Origin: Inia geoffrensis
Taxonomy: Eukaryota; Chordata; Mammalia; Artiodactyla; Iniidae
Length of the DNA stretch: 64,000 bases
NCBI GenBank assembly: GCA_036417435.1
Contig: CM070912.1
Location: forward strand, 21,006,055-21,070,054
Direction: 5' to 3'
Translations under genes and position numbers: made by a program
The notes under the pieces: generated by a model
The model's database searches: none
What the model was told of the DNA's origin: nothing
The model's input: the letters and a program-made list of their open reading frames with translations, nothing else
Shown: piece by piece, positions 44,481-57,599 of the stretch
Numbering within the stretch: the first letter of the stretch is position 1
How the letters are laid out: each line of letters starts with the position of its first letter

Positions 44481-44509
44481 TGGAGCCAGATCATTTACAC
44501 TGTACATTC

Positions 44510-44660
44510 ATATACAACTTTTTCATTTAACCTTCACAACAGCCCGTGAAAGAAGCATTGCTATTCCATTTAAACGATTAGGATATAGGGCTTCAGTGCT
44601 AGTACTTGATAAGTAGCAGAGCCAGAACTCCAACCTTGCATGGTTTTTATGAGGTTAAAG
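44510..44660 (-). mobile_element. MIR fragment, minus strand
   Basis: CATTTAACCTTCACAACAGCCC, then AAGTAGCAGAGCCAGAACTCCAACC. Confidence 0.55.
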
Positions 44661-44669
44661 GAGAAGATA

Positions 44670-46630
44670 TAATTAAGGGTTTAGTACAGAAACTTGCACA
44701 TGGTAAGTATTCCAGAAATGGAAAGTGGTGATGAGGAAGGTGCTCATTCCAAGTCTGTGGCCACCTGAGTACCCTTCCCCATTTCTAAACTCTGTCCTAT
44801 TGGCAGTTTTTCTTGCTGCCAGAGTAATCTTACAGCTTATCTGTAACTACGTTATTTCTCTTCTCAAAAATTGCCTTTACTTTTTCTTTTATATACAAAA
44901 TGTGGTATAAATTTCTTAGCTTGGCATTTAAACTTTTCCGGACAAATAAAATAAAGGCATGCATAAAACCAGCCCCATTAAAAATAATGGTTAGATTCAA
45001 TAGACACACAGTTACTGTTAATTTGCTCTAAATGTTACTGATGCTTACTCTGATTTCTGTACTTATCATGGACCGGTGAAAAACGTTCACAGACAGGCAC
45101 CTATCTGTGGATCATACTTTGAAGAGCACTGCTGTGCAGCTTCCCATGGTCTGATTTTGTCTGTTTATTCCCATAGTTTCAATGAAAATGTTTTTCTGTC
45201 TGCTTTTCTTGTAAAATGGTAATTAGATCTAGAGGCTTAATGAGATTCAGGTTTGAGGGTTTTTTTAAGCCCTGTTCTTTTTTTTTTGGTAAAACTAGTT
45301 TGTGGGAGGTGTTATAAACTTCCATCAGGAAGCCTGTCTTGTCTGGTCGTGTCCCTTGTAGTGTTAGTAGTCGTCAATGGTTAGTCCTTGATCCATTAGT
45401 TCAGTAAGGGTTGAAAAATGGTGATGTTTTAACTTTAACATTCCTTTTCACTTATTAGCTGGAGAACTTCTATAGAGACTCTCGCCCTTGTCGGTTGTTT
45501 GGTTATTCCAAAGTAAATTTGGAGAAGAAAGGCAAAATAAATACGTGGTGTTTTTTTCCCTTTATTTTCTGGATTTCAAAATAATTACTTGATTTCCAAA
45601 TGTAGTTAGTGAGTTTTTTTTGTTGTAACTGTATGAATTAATGGATTTAAATGCATATTTGATGTGTTTCAGTCAGTTACAGTTATTAACCTTATTATGC
45701 CCAACTTGTCCCTTTTTTGGCCATTGGGACAAGTCGGCTACCAAGTCCTTTTGACACAATACTGCTCGTAGTCTGTGATGTCAAACCAAAATGCAGGAAG
45801 TTAAGATTTTCAAGGCACATCTTATATGTTTCCTGCTCCAGATCTGGAATCAGTCATTTCTTCAAGGAGCCGTAGTTCCTTTTGGTGGCAGATGGTACTA
45901 AGACACCACAGTCTGGGCATTAGGGGTTTCTCTGTGTCTAAGTAGGCAGAGCTAGGAAATGTGTGATTTGTTTTAAAGGTGTAATAAATCAAGAATTCGT
46001 ATTGATAGTTCCATTCAGGATTTCAGGGTTTTTATTTAACCTCATTGATCTTACATCTGTTTTTCCTTTCTTCCATGCTGAAAATCCTGTTCTTAACACT
46101 AGTGTAAATTCTTGTTTACATTATCTCACAGCGCATTCATAAGTCTCAGAATAATCCAATACTACCACCAACAGGATGAGTATTTGAAAAAGGTTTAAGA
46201 TTTTTTAATTCATTTATTGATTTTTGTCCATAGGATATGTCCTACTAGGACTATATAGTCATATTATTATGTTTTAAAGTCACTTGGAATAGTTCTCAAT
46301 GTGGCTTTGTCACCAATGTCGTGTACAGTTAAATTGATTTGTTTCTTTCTGCTTTTGGTTTTGAAGAGTCATTTTTTAAAATGTAGCTTTGTTGCATAAT
46401 TATGTAAAAAATAGAATTCATTTGCCTGAAGTCAAATCTACAAAACAAGATCTGTTCAAAGAAGTCTAGTTTCTGTCTCTGATTCCTATATGCTATTCCC
46501 TTTCTCGTTAAATTTTATGATTTATTCTTTCATTGTTTTAATATAAGCAAATACATGTATTCATAATCTTCCTCTTATTCAGATAAATAGTAGCACACCA
46601 TACGTACATGATTTTCTTCGTCTTGCTTTT
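44670..46630. other. Intron 1, mostly unassigned
   Basis: No gene recognised. 45060-45130 has weak similarity to a hAT-type end. The remainder shows nothing I can name. Confidence 0.3.
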
Positions 46631-46639
46631 TTCCTATAG

Positions 46640-46765
46640 ATAATATGTGAGTGCTTACCATATGCCCTGCACAGTGGATTATTTTATGTATTCCTTATAA
46701 CATTGTAAGGTAGATATACATATTATTATTTCTGTTTTACAGATGAAGAAACAGAGGCATTTCTA
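46640..46765 (-). mobile_element. MIR fragment, minus strand
   Basis: CCATATGCCCTGCACAG..TTCCTTATAACATTGTAAGGTAG..TTTTACAGATGAAGAAACAGAGG. Confidence 0.6.
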
Positions 46766-46769
46766 CAGA

Positions 46770-48045
46770 CCTTTAATTCTCTGATTCTCATTATTCCCCA
46801 TAGTATCTGGTCCTGTCCTTTGTGTGCTTGTTCATGAGTGAATGAATGAGCAGGACCTCACTTTTGTAACTGCTTTACTTTGAGCAATGATGGGAGCAGA
46901 GAAAGGCTGTTTTTAAACTGTAGGAAAGGAGATTCAACCTTCTCTTTGAGGTCCATAGCTCTCTATAGCTGGAGAAGAACGCATAGTAGAAAGAACCTTT
47001 TTCCTGACCAGAGGTGGTCCCAGCAATTACAAAGATACATTAACTTGGAACATTCTTTAATGTTACCCTAAAATAAGAGTCCCTTTTTGACAGTGCAGTG
47101 ACAGCTTGGTAAATCTCCCTCATTTTAGAGTCTTTATTCCACTGAAGTTATGATAAAGTAGGATAGCTAAAGAGAAGACAAACTCCTTTAAAAGCAGTAG
47201 CTCATGGGAAATAGCTACTAGTTAATGATTTCAGGATTTTAATAGTGACAGGAAGGAAGGAGGGTAGCCTCATTTCCCTGCAGGCAGGAGAGAAAGAGGA
47301 GCATTGGCAGCTTTTTATCTTATATCCAGCAGGAGGAAGGGTTAGCTAGGTTGGAGGCCTGTTGGTCGTTACCCTTTGAGGCTCTGTTGTGACATCAGGC
47401 AGCTGGTTAGGCAGTAGTAACTGCCCCACCCACTTCCTGGTGATACCCAATTCTCTCTCAGACTTCAGGCTGTCAGCATCAGAGGATAGTGCTGGGAGGA
47501 GGATGAGGGCAGCCAGGGTGCAGGTCTGCTCCTTCCCTTTTGAAAATCTGTGAACCCATGAATTTTGAATTTAGTTAAAATCCTGGTATGGCTCAGATCT
47601 TGGGGTGTTCACTGAGCCTCAGTTTCCTTATTTTCCTTTTCATTGCCATGTGGTAATGTCAGCCTCACAGACTGTGGTGTTGAATAACCAGTGGTTCCTT
47701 TACACCTAAGTGGTGGAAACACTTTAGCAGGAAAAACCCACCAACCCAGCCTGTGAAAGTAAGCCTAGAACATAGGTAGGAAGAAGATGTGGAGGATCCT
47801 ACACCACAGCTAAGTGCTGAAGAGAGATAAATGTGTTCCAACCCAAATTTTCTCTGGGTCTGGCCTTGTGACTGTAATTGTTTTGAGCTCACCTTTCATG
47901 CATGTGTGCTGACCTCTTGAATTGTAGACTGTTTTTGAAGGGGTGGTATTTAAATCTCCAGTGTAACAGTGCTAGAGGACTCACTGAGGCATCTGTCCCC
48001 CAAGAGGGTGTCTCTCACTATGATATATCCTGTGCCATTTTGTTG
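46770..48045. other. Intron 1, unassigned
   Basis: No exon or firm repeat recognised. Confidence 0.3.
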
Positions 48046-48057
48046 TCATTGTATGAT

Positions 48058-48122
48058 CTTTCTTTTTTTTTGTTAATATTTATTTGTTTATTTATTTATT
48101 TATGGCTGCTTTTGGAAGCCCC
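48058..48122 (-). mobile_element. Miniature (internally deleted) SINE, minus strand
   Basis: About 65 bases: T-rich and (ATTT)n tail, then only GGCTGCTTTTGGAAGCCCC. Flanked by a perfect 8-bp duplication TGTATGAT at 48050-48057 and 48123-48130. Only the very ends of a CHR-type SINE remain. Confidence 0.75.
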
Positions 48123-48129
48123 TGTATGA

Positions 48130-48710
48130 TATTTCTTGAATAACACAGTAATAACCCATTCATCTGGCTTTTCGAGGGAGTAAGTCTTTCATATAAGTTA
48201 TTTCCTAGATAATTATTTATTTAAATATCAAGTCTTTAAAAGTTTAACTATTTTTTTTTTTTATAGATGCCTTGATATAGCATATTTTACACACTCACTT
48301 TCTCAGGGAGGGAATCCTGGGCATACTTTACGCTCTTTGGTGATTTAGAGTCTTTATTATGAGCATGATCTATTGCACTCTTCTTCTGTACTATGGAGGT
48401 TTCTTTGGGGCTAGTGGGACTATGTAGGACTTAATGAAGGGTCCTGGCTTGCTGTATTGTTTGAATTCTTATTTCTCTTTTTGTAATACTCCTTGCTCCC
48501 TACAATTGTCCCTGAAGGTCCTTCCTTCATTTTCTCTTGCTTTATCCTGTTTTACTTTATCCTGGGAGCCTATACCTCCTACTTCCTCATTCCTGCATTT
48601 TGCAGTTTCTAATTTGCTTCTAGTTAAATAACCAGATAAATAGAATTGGCTCAAATAAGACGAAATATGCTGAGTTAGGGCCTGAGAGTCTGGCTAAATT
48701 AAGAAACTTT
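48130..48710. other. Intron 1, unassigned
   Basis: No exon or firm repeat recognised. Confidence 0.3.
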
Positions 48711-48714
48711 AGGG

Positions 48715-48990
48715 TTTTCCTTTTTGAAGTCAATTTTTAAGAACTTCAAAATAAAGTATGGCCTACATACAGAAAACTGCATAACATCATTAGTGTACAG
48801 CTCAATGAATACTAAATCCTAATGTGATATTATATCACCCAGATCAAGAAATGGGTTGTCATTAGCACTTCAGAAGCTTCCTCTTTTGCCCCCTCCCAAA
48901 CCCTACCCTCTCCCTCCTACCCGAAGGTAACCACTTGCCTGGCTTCTAACACCATTGATTCATTTTGCTTGGGTTTGAGTTTTATTATGA
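48715..48990 (-). mobile_element. Old LINE-1 3' region, minus strand
   Basis: GTGTACAGCTCAATGAATAC, CACCCAGATCAAGAAATGGG, CCTCCTACCCGAAGGTAACCAC: the same antisense layout as at 2340. Confidence 0.6.
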
Positions 48991-49009
48991 ATGAAGTAAA
49001 AGTATATAT

Positions 49010-49765
49010 TCTTTTTAAAGAGAGCTTTATTGGGATACAATTTACATACCATATACTTCACACATTTAAAGTGTATAATTCAGTGGTTTTTAGTATATTC
49101 ACAGAGTTGTGCCTCCATCATCACAATTTTAGACATTTTTATTATCCCCAAAGAAGCTCCATATCCATTAGCAGTCATTGTTCATTGCCCCCAACCTCCC
49201 AGTGCTAGATGTCCATTAATTTACTTCCTGTTTCTGTAGATTTTCCTATTCTGAACATTTCATATAACTGGAATCATACAACACATGGCCTTTTGCATTT
49301 GGCTTCTTTCACTTAGCATGATGTTTTTCAAGGTTCATCATGTCATACCATGTATCATTCCCCTTTATGACTGAAAAATATTCCATTATATGAATATACC
49401 ATATTTTGTTTATCCATTCATTTGTTGATTGACATTTGGATCGTCTCTGCTTTTTGGCTGTTATGAGTAATGCTGCTATAAACATTCATCTACAAATTTT
49501 TGTGTGGAAATATGTTTTTATTTCTCTCGGGTGTATACCTAGGAGTAAAATTGCAGGGTCATATGATGACTCCATGTTTGACTTTTTGAGCAACTGCCCA
49601 ACAGTTTTCCACAGCGGCTGCACCATTTTCCTTTTCCACCAGCTGTGTGTGAGGGTTCCATTTTCTCTATATCCTTGTCAGCAGTTGTTATTGTCTGTCT
49701 TCTGTTATAGCCATCTTAGTGGGTGTGGAGTGGTATCTCATTGTGTTTTTTATTTGCAGTAAGGA
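49010..49765 (-). mobile_element. LINE-1 3' region, minus strand
   Basis: AGAGCTTTATTGGGATACAATTTACATACC, GTGTATAATTCAGTGG, CACTTAGCATGATG, GTCATATGATGACTCCATG, TTCCACAGCGGCTGCACC, GCCATCTTAGTGGGTGTGGAG. The final part is ORF2 C-terminal sequence in antisense. Confidence 0.75.
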
Positions 49766-49769
49766 ATCT

Positions 49770-50655
49770 TTTGTGTCTGGTTTCTTTTGTCAAAATTCAT
49801 TATGAGTAACATCTATTTGGATAAGAGTAATATCTAAAATATTGTAGAAAACTTGGAAAATATGTAAAAGTTGAAAGAGGAAAATTGAAAATAGATAGAA
49901 GTTTGGCATATACTATTTTTTTTTTCCTTTTGTGTATGCTTTAACATAATTGGGATCAAACTGTGTATATAGTTTTGCATTATGTGATTGTCTTTTCATA
50001 TTGTATTAGTCATTTTTTTCACAAAAACTCTTTAGATCACTGTATGAAGGTACTGTAAACCTTTTTTTGGATGGTTTCTGTTTGCAGTGAACATATTTTT
50101 TACATAAATCTTTCATTTTGACTATATCTTTTGGATATTTAGAAGTGAAATTCCTTGGTCATTGTTTATCTATTTTGAAGGTTCTTAAATCATATTGTTA
50201 GTTTATTTTACAGAAGGGTTGTGCCATTAGCAATGTAAGAATGTCTGTCATACCCCACTGTTACAAAAGAAAAAAAACCCTTAAGTTGATAAATGGAAAA
50301 GAGCATTTTATTGTTTTATTTGCATTTTTTTGTTGATAGTGAGGTAGGACAGCTTCATCTGTTCTTTAAAGTGGGAGGATATCTATATGAGAGTAACATT
50401 TCGATAATTTAGGGAATTACCCTGTTTTGATTTCACAGATTTCTCTTGTTTGCTCTCGGTGTTTTCACACACACCCTTCCAGTTAGCTTTCACATTCTAC
50501 AGGCAGATGAACAAGACCTGTACCAACTAACATTGGCCGAGATTGGGGCAGTCAGACCAGGTCTAGACTGGGAAGGTTCTAAGTTGCACTTTGCTAGGAA
50601 AAGCCTGGAGCCAGGATAAGCTGGAGGCTTGCACCTGTGCTAGTTGTCTACTACC
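49770..50655. other. Intron 1, AT-rich, probably old LINE-1 debris
   Basis: Phrases such as GAACATATTTTTTACATAAATC and ATGTCTGTCATACCCCAC are L1-like in style, without secure placement. Confidence 0.35.
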
Positions 50656-50663
50656 TGATTCTT

Positions 50664-51019
50664 TTTTTTTCAATTAAAAAAAAATTAATTTTGTTGGGCT
50701 GCATTGGGTCTTCGTTGCTGGGCATGGGCTTTCTCTAGTTGCAATGAATGGGGGCTACTCTCTTCATTGTGGTGTGCAGGCTTCTCATAGTGGTGGCTTC
50801 TCTTGTGGAGCACAGGCTCTAGGCGCACAGGCTTCAGTAGTTGTGGCACGTGGGCTCAGTAGTTGTGGCTTGCAGGCTCTAGAGTGCAGGCTCAGTAGTT
50901 GTGGCACATGGGCTTAGTTGCTCGGTAGCATGTGGGATTTTCTTAGGCCAGGGCTCAAACCCATGTCCCCTGTGTTGATAGGCAGATTCCTAACCACTGT
51001 GCCACCGGGGAAGTCCCTG
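50664..51019 (-). mobile_element. Long-form CHR-type SINE, minus strand
   Basis: T run, GGGCTGCATTGGGTCTTCG, CAGTAGTTGTGG units, head GCCACCGGGGAAGTCCC. Duplication CTACCTGATTCTT at 50651-50663 and, with one change, 51020-51032. More diverged than its neighbours. Confidence 0.9.
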
Positions 51020-51039
51020 CTGCCTGATTCTTGTTGTGA

Positions 51040-53375
51040 GGGTTGAAAGAACTGGTGGAGGCCAGGACTGATTTGGAGACTACACCTGTGTGCAGTTTAC
51101 TAGTCCGCTTGGCTTAACTATCAAACATGCACAGTGCTGGGTATGGAGAAGAGTGATATAGCAGGCCCATGACTTGAATGCTTCTTTAGCCAGTTAAAAT
51201 TTATTTGGAGTGCTCTGGGTTTATGGCAATATGAATGCATAATTTATAGAGAAACTTGCTGGATCTCTATCTGCTTATGAATAACATCTCTTGATTACTA
51301 CTAATTGATGCTTTAGTTATCAAAATGCAATAACAGAATATTGATTCAAAGCAAGATTATTTCCAGAATACTTTGAATACCTTTATAAAATTGTCTGGTC
51401 AAAAACATTTTAGATCTATTTATCATCAAATTCCAATATATTCAAAATCAAGAGGATGTATACTTTGCCAGTGAACGTAAACACACTGATTATGGAAGAA
51501 GTAAATGCACGTTTGGCCTTGGAGTAGTTCAGGGCCTCATGCCCTGACACTCCTTGTCTTTCCCACCCTATTTCACCTCCGATGACGTGTAGGTCCCTTT
51601 ACTTCCACCCCAAAGAGGAGTGACACTCAGCCAAGAACATCATTGTCCCCTGTGCTGGTGAGCAGGGCCATGTGCTGAGTTCATAAGCCAAGCCCACGTT
51701 CCCCCTCTTCTTCCCTCCACTTGATCAAGAAGCTGATGCTGCTATTCTTTTTTTCTCTTACTAGGGTTAAGCTTTCACCTCCCACCCGGCAAACCAGGGA
51801 GGCCTGAAAAGGCCCCTGATGGGTGGCTATAGGCATAAATTCTTTTCTTCTTTCTCTTTCCCCAATTTTTCTTTGATGCTGGCTGCTTTTTCCCACAGTG
51901 GTAAGATCCAAAGATTGATTTGGACTTTGAGTTTAGGATTAATATAGGCAGAAGACTTTGATTTAAGGCTCCCTAGGTCTGTCGAGCAGAGAAAAAAATT
52001 CTTAGCATAGTGCATCCTGACTCTCAGGGATTTGGGGCCAAAATGTCAGCTAGAAATAAGGCCTGTTTTTGTTTGGTTTTTTTGTCAGCCCTGTTTTCTT
52101 TGCATAAGATTTGGGTTCCTTGGTCAGAAATACTAGGGTATGCTATCATAAGATCACCCTTACGTACCACTTGGTTATCATTATCAACAAAATCATTTTA
52201 GGAAACGTGGAAAATACTGAAATGTGTAAAGAAGAAAAAGGAAACTCACCCCAAATATGCCATTTTAAGATAATGACTGTTAATGTTTTGGTGTATATTT
52301 ACAAGGATAAAAAACAAAAAGGTCTTTTAAAATGTTTTTTAAAAGTTTGAAATCAAGTTCATACATAGTTTTGTTATCTTCTTTCCACTTAATTTTATTA
52401 TGTATTTATTTCTTTGAATTTTCTAAAACTCTGAAACATTTGTAATGTTCCATGGTAGGAATATATAATAATTTCTTAGATATTTAGATGGCGTTTCCAG
52501 TTTTCCTGTTTTGAGTTTTAACTGCTGAAGATTATTACACTTCCTGTATGATGACCTTTTAGTCACATCAGGGCTGGGTGTTTGCTTTTTTGATTGTGTT
52601 GGTAGTTAGCCAAAATTCCCTGTTTTTTTTAAAAAAAGCTTTTAAAAAGCATTATTTTAATATAGTTGGGAAGAATCTTAGATTGTGTAGGAAAATGTCA
52701 AGGAGACTAAAAAGAAGACACTCTCGAGTTACTTGATTGTGTACATAAAAACACATTTTGGTAACCCAAGCTGACTTTGGAGTTGGCTAGGCTTGGCCTG
52801 TTAAGAGTGTTCTGGGAGGGACAGACGGCATCAGAATCATCACCAGCAGAACGGCTTGAGCATTATAAGGTGAACACTCCCCTTTACATTTGTTGATGAG
52901 AGACAGATGCAGCTCTCCGAGGGATGGTGGTCAGCTCTCTAGTTTCCTTTCTCTAGCGCCCTGGGACACTCAGGCAGGTTATAGTTCTTCACATGCTGCA
53001 CCTTGATTTTCTGACATAGTCCGAATTCCTCCTTATTTCTCGAATAATAACATTTCAGTTAGATAAACTGCATTTTTGTTTCTGGGCCATGTTTCAGTCA
53101 TAGGAAAAAATGCAAATTATAACAAAATAAACACTGATTAACAAGGATTTATTTAAAAGCAAATAAACTCCCAGAAGCCTCAGGCTTGGTGCAGCTGTAG
53201 TTCAGTCTCCAACACATGTTTTGTGTCTGCATGGCGTTCAGAATGAAGAACCTCAAGCCCTACATGATCCTGAGTTCTAGAAGGGAAAAAGTCATTTACT
53301 GAACAAAATGATTATGGGCAAAAATATTTTAAGGCCGTTTTAATCAGATGAGGTTGAAGAATAGAGGTAACTATC
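51040..53375. other. Intron 1, unassigned
   Basis: More than 2 kb with no recognised exon or secure repeat. Confidence 0.3.
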
Positions 53376-53379
53376 GACA

Positions 53380-53540
53380 AGTTACTTCACTTTACTGAGC
53401 CCAAGGTTTTTTATCTGTAAATAGTGATGTTAATACTTAACAGCCTAGGGAATTTCTGGGGATTCATTTTATAGGAAATAACACCTATAAACAATTAGTA
53501 TAAAGCCTGATACAGGCACTCAAATATTAACTTATTGTTA
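53380..53540 (+). mobile_element. MIR fragment, plus strand
   Basis: GACAAGTTACTTCACTTTACTGAGCCC..TTTATCTGTAAATAGTGATG..CCTGATACAGGCACTCAA. Confidence 0.55.
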
Positions 53541-53854
53541 TTCTTTGTGTCAAGTATTTTATTCACTAGGCTTGGGGGAAATAATATTGAATAAGACATT
53601 CCTGATGACTGTCTAGTGGTGGAGACAGATATAAGATTATATATTCTGGTGATTTGAATAAAATGTAATAACTGATATAATATAGTTACGACAAAAGAGC
53701 CTCCCATAAGTTTTAATGCTTTTGGAACTGAAACTTCAGAGTTTTTCCGCTGTAGCATGCTGTTTCTCAGTTGCAGCTTCACATTAGAAATAGAATTGTG
53801 AAAAAAGAAAATCACATTTGACGAAAAACTAGTGATGATCAGGTCCCACCATAG

Positions 53855-53970
53855 ACCTAATTAAATCAGTATCTCTGGGCTGCTGCTGTGCATGGTTTTT
53901 ATTAAAAAAAAAAAATTTCCCCAGGTGATTCTAATGTGCAGCCAAGGGTCAAGAGCCAATGCTTTAGATA
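53855..53970 (+). mobile_element. hAT-Charlie fossil, MER5A-like, plus strand
   Basis: AAATCAGTATCTCTGGGCTG..CCCAGGTGATTCTAATGTGCAGCC matches the second half of MER5A, interrupted by an A run. Confidence 0.5.
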
Positions 53971-54060
53971 CTTCCTTCTCTTTTTCTTTGGTGTTTTCCA
54001 GGATTATACTATACCATAGGGTAGTTCCTTGCTTTTTACTTGACTTTTGAAACTTACATA

Positions 54061-54240
54061 ATGGCAGGTGTTTAGAGTTTAAAATGCTTTTATGATCTCA
54101 TTAAAGCCTTACAATCATAAATTTAGAAAAGTATTATCATCCCCATTTTGCAGAAAAGATAGCCGAAGCTCAGAAAAACTACACCTTAAGTAAAGGGTAG
54201 ACTTAAACCAAGGTATTCAGAATCCAGTCTTTCTGTTTCT
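54061..54240 (-). mobile_element. MIR fragment, minus strand
   Basis: CATTAAAGCCTTACAATCATA..CATTTTGCAGAAAAGATAGC..AAGCTCAGAAAAAC. Confidence 0.55.
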
Positions 54241-54244
54241 GTTG

Positions 54245-56565
54245 CATTTCTAGCAGAAAATTCCAACCACTTTAAATACTTAAAGGTCTCCTCTTGCTGC
54301 TATGTTTTCTACTGATACAGCTTTATGATCTGTTGAGAAATCTTTGCTCATTGTTCATCTGGCTGAACCACTTGTATATTTCTTTTTATATTTCTTCCTT
54401 TTATTCTGGCTCTGCTGCTCTTGACCATACTTCCACCCTCAGCTATAATTTCTTGAAATGCAGTAGCCATTTTTCAATCCTTTTTTTTACAGTTTTTTTC
54501 TTTTATAAAAACATATACCCTTTCCTATATTTTATTTCAGCGGTGAGTCCCTGCCACCAAGTCTTTGTGTTATATATGAGTTTGTTTAATACTGAAAACT
54601 AATCTTATAACTGCAAATATCCGTTGTTGTCCAAATCTATTTTAGTTCCTGAGTTTGGATCTTGAGAACTTGGATATAAGGGACACCTGTACTTGAGGTA
54701 ACCTTTGTTCAGTTCTCTGTCTGGAAGGATCAAGGAGCTCTGTATCAGAATAACTCACTTTTCCCTGTGGCCAGACATGAACACATGAACAGGTTGTGTG
54801 TGGTGTTCTCTACTATTCTTCCCGAGTTGTCTTTCCATCCTGGAAGGAAACTCCTTTCCCATTGCTTCCTTCCTCTTCTCTCTTTCTCCTCTCCCACCAG
54901 GGTCCCAGCTCCATCTTGCTGAGGAAGGAGTAGGGGGCAGTGCATTTGGGAGATGGGAGTGGAGGGCATTCCAGGCATAGGGAAAATGTGTGAAAGTCTG
55001 GAGGCCTTACGGTCTCTTTCAAGGGCCCATAGTTGCCATGGCTGGCTAGTACTGAGTGCCTCTCTGCCTCATATGTACTATTATGCGAACAGACCTCCCC
55101 ACCAGAGGTGACAATAAAAGGAGGAAAGGCTGAATGAAGGTCACAGAGAACCCTGTTGAGTGTGGCTGTGTTCTGTACCCTGGCATGGAATTCTGTTGTA
55201 TGGACACTTTATCACTGTTTTTTATGGGTCATATCTGGTTTTACTGTATTCATCCATTTGTACCAATTGTGTTTTTAGTTAATTATTCTTCATCAACTTA
55301 GGTGTCCAGAAAGTCAAATACAAGAGATGAAGCTTTTCTCAAGACAAGTGCTTATCATTTTGTTCTTTCCAGCACAGTCCAGAAACCAAGTTTCGCTTTT
55401 AGATACCATCTATGAACCCAGCTGTTTTTTTTTTTTTTTTTTACACTTCATCTTAAGATGTAAATATATTGTCCTCCCAAGTTCTTCTGTTCTTTCCCAG
55501 AATCACTGAAAATAAATTCTACATTCCTTCTGGCATAGAATCAAGGAAAGTGAGTGATGATTTGGTTTGATCAGTTTTGGCCAGCCACCTTTTCCCCAAA
55601 AGAGAAGCCAACTCCTGATCAGTTATGTCAGACCGATACTGCCATGTCCGTTCCCCATGGAAGGCAATCACCAATAGCCATTACTTTGTCATCTTCTTGG
55701 AGTCAGGTAAAGGATGTCTTGAACCAGTTACTGTCTTTTTGCCGGAGCCCAGGATTCTGCTGCTTCTGTACTAGGGCTCTGTGGGAAGAAAGAGCCTCAT
55801 GTCTAGTTTTATAGCTCCAGTTGGATAGACTTCATTCTGCTCCTTTTCTGGACCATGCTTCCAACTCATTTTTTTTCCCCTTTAAGGGGAAAAAAAAAGG
55901 TCTCTGTAGTTCTAGTCCTTAAGGTTTTATTTGAAGGGTAAAAAGAAATTTTATGAGGCTTGAAGGCCCTACAAATGTGTTTGACTTTTACTTTATAGTA
56001 ACTAGATGTTAGGGATCATCCTGAATGGAAAATTAGAATGATGGTTACCTTTATTTGTAACAGGATGTAAAGGATTTAAAGCAACAGATTCAGTTTAATG
56101 TTTTTACAAACCAGAATCATGCCCAAATTCTACAAAATAGACACAGATGTGTAAGGTTAATTTTAAGAAGGTTTTTCTCTATTTTTCATAGAAGTGGCAA
56201 ATTTAATTTTAAATGATTTCTCAGATTGTAGCAATGCTTATATTTACAGATGACATATTCTAGTGATAATCAACTTTTTAAAAAACTGCAAAAATACGGA
56301 AGTATTAATTTTAGGACATCAAATAAACCAAGATTTATCAGGAAGAAAAAATCATAAAAGACAAACCAAAGCAGTGTCAGATGTGGCCCAAAAGAAAAAC
56401 CAAATCACTTGCTGGGACTCTAGGGGCAGAGCTTGGGTGAAGATATGGGATGCCAGGGTCTCTGTGGTGGTCCAGCTCAACTGCTTCATCGTATGACCAG
56501 GAATCAGGTTTGGTGAGTTACCTAAGATAACCATCCGTGTGTGGCAGAGCCATGCTTGAGCCCAG
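54245..56565. other. Intron 1, mostly unassigned
   Basis: No exon recognised. The plus-strand frame at 55554-55814 (86 codons) has no known domain. A near-perfect T8C4TT / AAG4A8 inverted repeat lies at 55869-55897. Confidence 0.3.
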
Positions 56566-56569
56566 GTTT

Positions 56570-56790
56570 CTTTTTTTTTCTTTTTTTTTTTTTTTTTTGC
56601 AGTACGCGGGCCTCTCACTGTTGTGGCCTCTCTCGTTGCGGAGCGCAGGCTCCGGACGCGCAGGCCCAGTGGCCATGGCTCACGGGCCCAGCCGCTCCGT
56701 GGCATGTGGGATCTTCCCAGACCGGGGCACGCACCCGCGTCCCCTGCATCAGCAGGCGGACTCTCAACCACTGCGCCACCAGGGAAGACC
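56570..56790 (-). mobile_element. Short-form CHR-1-type SINE, minus strand
   Basis: Long T run, GCAGTACGCGGGCCTCTCAC..., head CGCCACCAGGGAAGACC. Perfect 12-bp duplication GAGCCCAGGTTT (starts 56558, recurs at 56791-56802). Confidence 0.92.
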
Positions 56791-56809
56791 GAGCCCAGGT
56801 TTTGTGGCT

Positions 56810-57590
56810 CCTACTATGTTTCTTCACTCCTACTATGTTTCTCCCTTCTGTAACACACGCTAAAGGATGGTTACTAGGTTATTCTGTGTTATGGTTTCTC
56901 TGGGGAAGAGGTAAAATAAATAGTCCCTTGGGACTGTGCAGTGGGAAGAAGTCACCATTGTGAAGGGAAAAAGGAGCCTTTGTGTTGTGTATGTTCAGTG
57001 AGGTTTCCTTTAAAATTTCATTTAGTTTGAGATATAGTGATTTAGGGTGGGGTTGACCCAGAGCAGTTTTGGCCCTAGTTACAGAGGGCTGTGGAAGTCC
57101 TGTTGCTTGTTTAGTCGTGCCCAACAAAAATCTTGTTGAGCAGCTTCAGCACAGAATGATTGGAGGATAAATGCTGGATGAGTTGAAGTGATAGTGGCAG
57201 GAAGCATAAATCAGATTTAATGCAATCCTGATAAAGAACTGAATGTTGTCTCCACCCTGAATTTGGTGGCCACCGTGCATAAAATATCTGCTTTGACACT
57301 AAAAGAAGCATTTGATTTCAGCCAATTTGTTTCTTAGGATACATATACTGAGAACTACCTCCCCCTCCCCGTTGGGAGTAAATAAGGGAGAGGGTCCTGA
57401 ACAGAAGCTTGTTATGCTTCTAGCATTTTGTGTGCCCCAACTATATGCCATGAGATTTGTCTTTACCCTTGCTCTACCTAAAACTTCCTCTTGGCAATTG
57501 GCCTCTGCTTCCTCCACAAAACAAACAAAGGTTCCCTGCCTTCCTGTCTATAACTTCTCTGAATCCATAGCTATCCTTACCTCCTTCTCT
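56810..57590. other. Intron 1, unassigned
   Basis: No exon or firm repeat recognised. Confidence 0.3.
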
Positions 57591-57599
57591 TCTTTCTTA

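Noticed and set aside
55869..55897. T8CCCCTT / AAGGGGA8 inverted repeat considered as a terminator
   Set aside because: Rho-independent terminators do not apply in mammalian nuclear DNA; homopolymer-based palindromes arise easily.
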